Origin: Syntrophaceae bacterium UBA4810
GTDB lineage: Bacteria > Desulfobacterota > Syntrophia > Syntrophales > Smithellaceae
Reading direction: 5' to 3'
Length of the DNA: 19,761 nt
Assembly: GCA_002402545.1 (NCBI GenBank)
Contig: DHGA01000096.1
Coordinates: 213-19,973, forward strand
The position numbers and the translations under genes are program-made. Each line of letters starts with the position of its first letter. Position 1 is the stretch's first letter. Positions 7,603 to 12,886 of this stretch are shown here, piece after piece. The notes below the pieces were generated by a model. It did not search any database. It was not told where the DNA came from and saw nothing but the letters and a program-made list of their open reading frames with translations.

Positions 7603-8202
7603 CTAATTTACAAAATTAACATAAATAAGAAACCAGATTATCTTCAGGTATTCTGTGCAAACATTTTTCCAGTCTTTGGAGGATAGTTCCCAAAAGTTAG
7701 CCGGGGCTTTTTCAAACCGCGTAGGCATAAAATAAAACTTGCCTTGTGACTTGCCGAAAACCCTAGAAACGATAATTTTAATCCGTCTCATATGATAAGG
7801 AGAGCTGACAAACACAACGGATTTAAATTTATAATCGGACATTATAATTTTTGCTTCAATAATTTCCAGATGCGTGTTTTCGTAAATTATTGACCGCAAC
7901 TTGTTTTTTACTATGTTTTTACTGAAATCCGAACTTGATATAAATTCTTCCGCCACCTGCCCGTCAAAAAAACGGTAAGTTTTATTGTAAGCGGGAATTA
8001 TCAAATAATCCGCCAATCTTTCAGAGGTCAACATATTTACCTGTTTTTTACGCGCATTGAAGTCTTCTCCCAAGAGAAGCACAATGGCGTCCATTTTTTC
8101 AACACTTGATGAATATAATAAAAATCGGGGCACGGAAATTACGCCCATAAAAAGAATTACCGCCAAAGCAAGCAAAACAAGCGCTTTTGAATGTTTTTTC
8201 AT
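7603..8202 (-). CDS. YdcF-like DUF218 membrane-anchored protein
   Basis: This 199-residue protein has one N-terminal transmembrane segment (about residues 7-30), with the remainder predicted outside the cytoplasm. The rest fits the DUF218/YdcF fold: MDAIVLLLGEDFNAR resembles the family's DAIVVLGG...R opening, YENTHLEIIEAK its T/YENA segment, and VVFVSSPYHMRRIKII its V(T/S)SxYHMxRA motif. Family members such as ElyC/SanA and YdcF are linked to envelope or polysaccharide functions, but the reaction is not settled and the second glycine of the GG motif is absent here. AAGGA stands 7 nt before the ATG. It is transcribed against its neighbours, and whether it belongs functionally to the surrounding locus is unknown. 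Confidence 0.75.
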   Translation of the reverse strand: MKKHSKALVLLALAVILFMGVISVPRFLLYSSSVEKMDAIVLLLGEDFNARKKQVNMLTSERLADYLIIPAYNKTYRFFDGQVAEEFISSSDFSKNIVKNKLRSIIYENTHLEIIEAKIIMSDYKFKSVVFVSSPYHMRRIKIIVSRVFGKSQGKFYFMPTRFEKAPANFWELSSKDWKNVCTEYLKIIWFLIYVNFVN

Positions 8203-8310
8203 GAAAATGTCCTTGACATCACATATAATTATTTATATCAAATAATAGATATTAATTATAAAGTCAATATGTTACAGGTCACATAAACGGATATTTTTAA
8301 AATTAAAGTG

Positions 8311-8343
8311 GCCAAGCTGCTAGTTGCAGTTAATCACCTTGGC
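8311..8343 (+). repeat. Imperfect nested hairpin before the kinase gene
   Basis: GCCAAG (8311-8316) pairs with CTTGGC (8338-8343), and inside it CTGC (8317-8320) pairs with GCAG (8326-8329). It lies just before an extended -10 promoter (8356-8364). It could be an operator or part of a longer leader transcribed from further upstream; the sequence does not say which. Confidence 0.35.
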
Positions 8344-8355
8344 AGTTTTATTGTA

Positions 8356-8364
8356 TGTTATAAT
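8356..8364 (+). promoter_or_regulatory. Extended -10 promoter of kinase-activator operon
   Basis: TGTTATAAT is a perfect extended -10 element (TGnTATAAT), giving a start near 8371. The -35 region is poor. A second possible promoter is TTGACA (8213-8218) with TATCAA (8236-8241) at 17-bp spacing. The nearer promoter supports translation of the kinase from the ATG at 8410 rather than the GTG at 8308. Confidence 0.45.
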
Positions 8365-8409
8365 AAAAAAGCAAAAATTATTTACCTACTGAGTGGCTGT
8401 GAAATATTT

Positions 8410-9483
8410 ATGAATAATTTTTTTATTGCCAGCAACTGTCCGATAATAAATAACAAGGAACCGGGTAATTGCTTATATGCCTATATTATGGAGAGCATCG
8501 ACCTGGGCGTTGTTATTCTCAGCCTAAAAAGACAGGAAATTATTTTTAGAAATAAGTTTGCCTCTGAACTTTTTCAGGATAAAGAAGACAAACTTGGATA
8601 TAAGGCTCTCCTGACCCTTCTTCTGCCCAACTACGGAGAAGTCCCAGACAGTGATATTATCGGTAAAACAAATACGCTATGGTATAAAAATCGTCTTCTA
8701 GGTTACACGGCGTATATGATTTCCGATGATTTTATCTGGATAATCATCAGAGACATAACTGAAACAAGCCGCCTGGAATCAATAGCGGAAGCAGTAAATT
8801 CCATGGAAAATACAAGTTACATTTTCTCCGGCATTAGGCATGAACTCGGCAACCCTATAAATTCCATTAAAATGACATTGAGTGTTTTGAAAAAAAATAT
8901 TTCCCATTATTCGGTCAGCGCCACCGAAAAATTCGTGGATCGCGCCATGACGGAGATTTCCCGTGTCGAGTTTCTTTTACAGGCGCTAAAAAGTTTTAGT
9001 TTATTTGAACACCCGGATATTAAAAATGTCAATATTGAAGATTTTTTAAACAATTTTATAAAACTTGTGTCCGGCGATTTTCGTCAAACGGGCATTAAAA
9101 TCAATCATGTGATAATTTCACCCGTAAATACAATCAGTGCGGATCCGCGCCTATTGCATCAAGTTATACTTAATTTGACAACCAACGCGTCTGACGCTTT
9201 AAACCAGTGCGACAACCCTCAAATAATTGTCAGGGCCGAAAAAAAGGATGGTTTTGTCGCTCTTACAGTTGAAGATAACGGAATCGGAATGACAGAAGAA
9301 GAACAAACTAATCTATTCAAGCCATTTTATACGACAAAAGCGCGCGGAACAGGCCTGGGATTGATGATAGCTTTAAAAATGGTAACTCTCATGAAGGGAC
9401 ATATGGAAATTAAAAGTTATAAAGACATTGGAACAAAGGTCACCGTTTTCATTCCCGCAGGCAAGGATGATGAAAATAAATAA
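8410..9483 (+). CDS. Soluble PAS-domain sensor histidine kinase
   Basis: This is the sensor of a two-component pair; it autophosphorylates on histidine and should pass phosphate to the activator encoded next. With the ATG at 8410 it has 357 residues. A PAS-like domain covers about residues 25-125 (ESIDLGVVILSLKRQEIIFRN and later FIWIIIRDITETSR). The dimerisation/H-box is SGIRHELGNPINS with H144. The catalytic domain has the N-box NLTTNASDAL, G1 DNGIGM, F-box FKPFYTT and G2 GTGLGL. No transmembrane segment is seen, so the signal is probably cytoplasmic. The start is uncertain: no candidate has a good ribosome site, and GTG 8308 or ATG 8488 are alternatives. Its end overlaps the next gene's start by 14-17 nt, indicating translational coupling. 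The arrangement resembles NtrB/NtrC-type pairs. Confidence 0.9.
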   Translation: MNNFFIASNCPIINNKEPGNCLYAYIMESIDLGVVILSLKRQEIIFRNKFASELFQDKEDKLGYKALLTLLLPNYGEVPDSDIIGKTNTLWYKNRLLGYTAYMISDDFIWIIIRDITETSRLESIAEAVNSMENTSYIFSGIRHELGNPINSIKMTLSVLKKNISHYSVSATEKFVDRAMTEISRVEFLLQALKSFSLFEHPDIKNVNIEDFLNNFIKLVSGDFRQTGIKINHVIISPVNTISADPRLLHQVILNLTTNASDALNQCDNPQIIVRAEKKDGFVALTVEDNGIGMTEEEQTNLFKPFYTTKARGTGLGLMIALKMVTLMKGHMEIKSYKDIGTKVTVFIPAGKDDENK

Positions 9484-10840
9484 AAGAAAAATCCTTGTTG
9501 TTGATGACAACGATATTTTCTGCGAATCCGTTCGTGATATCCTGCGCGACGAAAATACCGACGTCCTCACCGCCAACACAGGAAAAGACGGCTTGAAAAT
9601 CTGTCAAGATACAAAAGTTGATGTAGTAATTCTTGATCAGAAATTGCCGGATACTGAAGGCGTGTCGCTTTGTCCTTCTATATTAAAGGAAAATGACCAA
9701 ACAAAAATTATTTTTGTAACAGCTTATCCAAGCTTCAGCAATGCAGTAGAAGCAATCAAGGTAGGCGCGCATGATTATCTTTCAAAACCTTTTGAAATGG
9801 CCGAACTGGAGCTTACCGTCAAACAGGCTTTCCGGACGCAGGAATTAGAAAAAACAGAGCAGATCCAAAACTATCATGATCACAGAGAAAGCGAAGAAAT
9901 AGGACTAATCTCCGGCCAGGGGGTTTTTGATGAAATTCTTAAAATGATCGACTTGGCCGCCGCTAGTGACGCTCCTGTTCTGATCACCGGGGAAACCGGC
10001 ACGGGAAAAAATGTCGTCGCGCGAGCCATTCATTATAAAAGCAACCTGCCGAAAAAATTATTTCTGACAACAAATTGCGCCGCCTTCCCGGAAAGCCTCA
10101 TCGAGGCGGAACTTTTCGGTTCGGAAAAAGGAGCCTTTACCGGGGCAACTTCTCTGCGCCGCGGCATTTTTGAATTAGCTGACGGCGGCACTCTTGTTTT
10201 AGATGAAATCAGTTCCATGCCTATTCATTTGCAATCCAAATTATTGGGGGTTTTGGAAGAAAAAAAGATCCGCCGCGTGGGAGGTGAATCATTCAAGCCA
10301 ATTAACGTTCGCATAATTGCTATTTCCAACACAGATCTGGCGGAAGCCATAAAAGACAAATATTTTCGCGACGACCTTTACTATAGATTAAGCGTTATAC
10401 ATATAAACATTCCACCGCTCAGAGAACGTAAACGAGATATTCCCAGATTATGTGAATATTTTATAAAATTAATGACAAAAAAAACAGACATCATGATTAC
10501 CGATGAGGAACTTAATAAATTGGTGGATTATGAATGGCCAGGCAATGTTCGCGAACTAAAAAATGTAATGGAAAGAGCTTTGATTATTCAACGAGGTAAA
10601 TCTCTTCAGCCATCTCAACTGCTAAAAAGCAGCTACAATTTGCCATTCCCTGCCGTGAATAATTCGGAGAATGAAACGAACCAAATAACAACTTTAGAAA
10701 ATATGGAAAGAAATCACATCGAGAAAGCGTTAATAAAATACATGGGCAATTATACCCAGACAGCCAAAGCCCTAGATATTTCTTTATCTACTTTAAAAAG
10801 AAAAGTGAAAAATTATAACCTCACCCATATCGGCAAATAA
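9470..10840 (+). CDS. NtrC-family sigma-54 activator response regulator
   Basis: This 456-residue protein is a bacterial enhancer-binding protein. Residues about 1-120 are a receiver domain (ILVVDDND acidic pocket, phosphoacceptor D56 in VILDQKLPD, conserved lysine in SKPFE). Residues about 140-380 are the AAA+ domain: Walker A GETGTGK (174-180), the GAFTGA loop (221-226) that contacts sigma-54, Walker B GTLVLDEIS, and a sensor region around FRDDLYYRL. The C-terminus is a Fis-type helix-turn-helix (EKALIKYMGNYTQTAKALDIS...LKRKV). It should open sigma-54 promoters when phosphorylated by the kinase encoded just upstream. The best candidates in the window are those at 10952 and 7117. Two adjacent ATGs (9467, 9470) are possible starts. 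Both lie inside the end of the kinase gene. Confidence 0.96.
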   Translation: MKINKRKILVVDDNDIFCESVRDILRDENTDVLTANTGKDGLKICQDTKVDVVILDQKLPDTEGVSLCPSILKENDQTKIIFVTAYPSFSNAVEAIKVGAHDYLSKPFEMAELELTVKQAFRTQELEKTEQIQNYHDHRESEEIGLISGQGVFDEILKMIDLAAASDAPVLITGETGTGKNVVARAIHYKSNLPKKLFLTTNCAAFPESLIEAELFGSEKGAFTGATSLRRGIFELADGGTLVLDEISSMPIHLQSKLLGVLEEKKIRRVGGESFKPINVRIIAISNTDLAEAIKDKYFRDDLYYRLSVIHINIPPLRERKRDIPRLCEYFIKLMTKKTDIMITDEELNKLVDYEWPGNVRELKNVMERALIIQRGKSLQPSQLLKSSYNLPFPAVNNSENETNQITTLENMERNHIEKALIKYMGNYTQTAKALDISLSTLKRKVKNYNLTHIGK

Positions 10841-10851
10841 GTGACTTACTA

Positions 10852-10864
10852 GTTCATAATGAAC
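10852..10864. promoter_or_regulatory. Inverted repeat GTTCAT-A-ATGAAC, likely activator site
   Basis: A perfect 13-bp odd palindrome centred about 94 bp before the -24 element at 10952. This is the normal enhancer distance for NtrC-family activators, and the activator gene ends only 11 bp before it. Confidence 0.55.
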
Positions 10865-10872
10865 CGGCTGTT

Positions 10873-10893
10873 TTGAACCTGCCATAAGTTCAA
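10873..10893. promoter_or_regulatory. Inverted repeat TTGAAC-N9-GTTCAA, likely second activator site
   Basis: The same half-site as in the neighbouring palindrome occurs twice in inverted orientation with a nine-base spacer, centred about 69 bp before the -24 element. Paired sites fit cooperative binding of activator dimers. Confidence 0.5.
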
Positions 10894-10910
10894 TAAACAT
10901 CCAAACGCTA

Positions 10911-10923
10911 CAAATAACTGATA
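10911..10923 (-). promoter_or_regulatory. IHF-like site
   Basis: On the minus strand TATCAGTTATTTG matches WATCAANNNNTTR with one mismatch at a fixed position. It lies between the putative activator sites and the sigma-54 promoter, where DNA bending would bring them together. The same core, TATCAGTTA, occurs at 7076 at equal distance from the other promoter. Confidence 0.45.
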
Positions 10924-10951
10924 TTACTGCTCAAAATACTTACAAGGTATT

Positions 10952-10967
10952 TGGCACAGCGATTGCT
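10952..10967 (+). promoter_or_regulatory. Consensus sigma-54 promoter
   Basis: TGGCACAGCGATTGCT contains the full -24 TGGCAC and -12 TTGCT elements at the correct 5-bp spacing. Transcription should start near 10978, about 60 nt before the ATG at 11038. It should drive the receiver/helical-repeat protein, the roadblock-like protein and the second PilB-like ATPase. Confidence 0.88.
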
Positions 10968-11037
10968 TTATCCTTTAATAAAAAGAGGTAACCAATTTTA
11001 AAAAGGAATAATCAATTAAAAATTATTGGAGAAAGTT

Positions 11038-12411
11038 ATGTTAAATACAGCAAGTAATTTAGAATCATTAAAGCAAAAAATAGCAAGCTCACCACAAGAT
11101 AGATTTTTCAAAGGCAAACTATCCGGCGTGGGAGAAGTCCTAATCGTTGATGATGAAGAACCGTTTGTCTTAAGTCTCGCCGACGGTTTAAGCTCATACA
11201 AAAAATACTTTAACGTGAGAACTGCACCTAACGGAGCGGAAGCGGTAAAGATTTTGAAGCTATCACCTATTGACTTGGTAATCACCGATTTGAGTATGCC
11301 CAAAATGGATGGCTTTGAGCTTCTCGCGTACATGAGCAGAAACTATCCTAAAATCCCCGTTATTCTCATGACCGCGTATGGAACACCTAAAATAGAAGAA
11401 ATTGTCGGCAATATGGGGATTTTCCGTTATCTGGAAAAACCGCTGGATGTTGACACCGTTGCCGATAACATTATTGACGCGCTGGGTATCAAAATTTCCG
11501 TTGTGGAAACTAAAGCGCCGATTACCGAACAGATTCGCAAAACAGATATATCTCATAAAGAACCTCCCATCTCTCAGCTTAGCGCTCAACATTCTGTTGA
11601 AAGACAAGATTCACCAAAAGCTACAGCAACTTTCGGATCACGTACCAGTTTATCGTTAGCAGATCTGGCAAAGATGAAGGAAGAAGCACGTTCGAAAACC
11701 GGGGTAAAAGAAAAACTTTTAGATAAAAAATTGTTCACGGAAGACAAAATAATAGAAGAAGCCGCTGAAAAACGCGCGTTTTTAGAGGCAAAGGCCAGGG
11801 CTGAAGAAGAAAGATTCGCCCGCGAAGAAGCACAGCGCAACGCAAAGGAAGCCGAAGAAAAAGCACGCCAGGAAGCTCTGGCCAAAGAAGAAGCACTGCG
11901 CAAAGCAAAAGAAGCCGAAGAAAAAGCACGCCAGGAAGCTCTGGCCAAAGAAGAAGCAATTAAAAAAACAAAGGCCGAAGTTGATGAAAAGTTAAGGCAG
12001 GAGGCTCTAGTCCGCGAAGAGGCAATCAAAAAGGCAAAGGCCGAAGCTGAAGCTGAGGAAAGAGCCAGGAAAGAAGCGCTGGCACGTGAAGAAGCCGAAC
12101 GCAAAGCCAAAGAAGCCGAAGAAAAAGCACGGCAGGAAGCTCTGGCCAAAGAAGAAGCACTGCGCAAAGCAAAAGAAGCCGAAGAAAAAGCACGCCAGGA
12201 AGCTCTGGCCAAAGAAGAAGCACAGCGCAAAGCAAAGGAAGCTGAAGAAAAAGCACGCCAGGAAGCTCTGGCCAAAGAAGAAGCACAGCGCAAAGCAAAG
12301 GAAGCTGAAGAACAAACAAAGAAAGATGCGCAAGCCCTAGAAAAAGATACAAAACAAAAAGATTTAAAATCAGAAACAAAACAAAAATTAAGCGCATGGA
12401 AAAAGAGTTAA
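11038..12411 (+). CDS. Response-regulator receiver protein with long charged helical repeat
   Basis: The 457-residue protein starts with a complete receiver domain at about 35-155 (VLIVDDEE acidic pocket, phosphoacceptor D84 in VITDLSMPKMDG, MTAYG, and the lysine of LEKPLD). A flexible linker runs to about 215. From about 240 to 425 it is almost entirely Lys, Glu, Ala, Arg and Gln, built from a 21-residue unit (three heptads) repeated about seven times between 272 and 425, with alternating KAKEAEEKARQEALAKEEA text. This predicts a long rigid alpha-helix or coiled coil like that of TolA. There is no DNA-binding or enzymatic output domain. It may act as a phosphorylation-controlled spacer or scaffold for its operon partners. 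The start is the ATG 6 nt after GGAG; an in-frame TTG at 11026 precedes it. It is first in a sigma-54 operon with the genes at 12443 and 12887. Confidence 0.9.
   Translation: MLNTASNLESLKQKIASSPQDRFFKGKLSGVGEVLIVDDEEPFVLSLADGLSSYKKYFNVRTAPNGAEAVKILKLSPIDLVITDLSMPKMDGFELLAYMSRNYPKIPVILMTAYGTPKIEEIVGNMGIFRYLEKPLDVDTVADNIIDALGIKISVVETKAPITEQIRKTDISHKEPPISQLSAQHSVERQDSPKATATFGSRTSLSLADLAKMKEEARSKTGVKEKLLDKKLFTEDKIIEEAAEKRAFLEAKARAEEERFAREEAQRNAKEAEEKARQEALAKEEALRKAKEAEEKARQEALAKEEAIKKTKAEVDEKLRQEALVREEAIKKAKAEAEAEERARKEALAREEAERKAKEAEEKARQEALAKEEALRKAKEAEEKARQEALAKEEAQRKAKEAEEKARQEALAKEEAQRKAKEAEEQTKKDAQALEKDTKQKDLKSETKQKLSAWKKS
11851..12312 (+). repeat. 63-bp coding tandem repeat
   Basis: About seven in-frame copies of a 63-bp unit encode the 21-residue helical repeat of the receiver protein. 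The first two and last three copies are almost identical in DNA (for example gctctggccaaagaagaagc recurs), while the middle copies have diverged and one carries an inserted codon or more. This pattern suggests recent copy-number change by slippage or recombination at the ends of the array. Confidence 0.85.
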
Positions 12412-12442
12412 CATTAAATACTTTGAAACAGGATGATAAGTT

Positions 12443-12811
12443 ATGAATGTAACGAAATTAAACGAGGCCATTGGACTACTTAAAACTAATTTGGGAGAAA
12501 GCTTGCTTTCCACAACTATTGCCATGAATATCGACGGGCAATCAATTGCCGGGTTTAATTCCAGCCCCAAGTTCGCCGCTCTTATAGTTAAGATTGTTAA
12601 GGTTGTCAACGATACCGTAAAAATAAGCGGAATACCGCAAATAGGAAAATATGCTACTTTTGATTTGCAGGACGATCAACTGCTGGTTATTTTGCCTTTA
12701 GGTGAATATATTTGGGGCATTTTGTTAGACGGCACAAAAACACAAATGGGGCTTTTGTTGAATATTGAAATTCCCGCTGCTATCGATGCGTTTGCGGAAG
12801 CCATTGCGTAA
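12443..12811 (+). CDS. Probable roadblock/LC7-fold protein
   Basis: This 122-residue soluble protein has an N-terminal helix (LNEAIGLLKTNLGES), a strand with IDGQSIAGF, a long helix (KFAALIVKIVKVVNDT), then strands YATFDLQDDQLLVILPL and YIWGILLDG, and a final helix (IPAAIDAFAEAIA). This order and the DGqsIA...LLVILPL pattern resemble roadblock/LC7 (MglB-like) domains, which bind small GTPases and organise polarity or motor complexes. The match is by pattern only. It lies 31 nt after the receiver protein and 75 nt before the PilB-like ATPase, with AGGAT 8 nt before its ATG. No MglA-type GTPase is in the window, so its partner may be the receiver protein or the ATPase. Alternative: another profilin-like or heterodimerisation domain. 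Confidence 0.6.
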   Translation: MNVTKLNEAIGLLKTNLGESLLSTTIAMNIDGQSIAGFNSSPKFAALIVKIVKVVNDTVKISGIPQIGKYATFDLQDDQLLVILPLGEYIWGILLDGTKTQMGLLLNIEIPAAIDAFAEAIA

Positions 12812-12886
12812 TTCAACAGCCGTTTGATAAAATCATATTTCTGTAAAATATATTTTTAAAGAAGAATTTTTCTTTGGGAGCATAAA

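Larger units (their letters stand above)
10841..11037 (+). other. Sigma-54 control region of the receiver/roadblock/ATPase operon
   Basis: About 200 bp without a gene, holding, in order, two inverted repeats of GTTCA/TGAAC half-sites (10852-10893), an IHF-like sequence (10911-10923), a consensus sigma-54 promoter (10952-10967) and the GGAG ribosome site (11028-11031) of the following gene. The order activator site, IHF site, promoter is the standard layout of an enhancer-dependent promoter. Confidence 0.75.

Noticed and set aside
8340..8355. Sigma-54-like sequence TGGCAG-N5-TTGTA before the kinase gene
   Set aside because: The -12 GC is lost and the -24 element has a mismatch; an extended -10 sigma-70 element overlaps the area.
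11586..12293. Long minus-strand open frame rich in Ser/Ala (about 235 codons), plus other antisense frames over the same stretch
   Set aside because: It is the complement of the 63-bp repeat array; low complexity keeps several frames open. The sense frame has a receiver domain, ribosome site and promoter.
11851..12312. Possible CRISPR array
   Set aside because: Units are contiguous, 63 bp and coding, with no unique spacers between short repeats.
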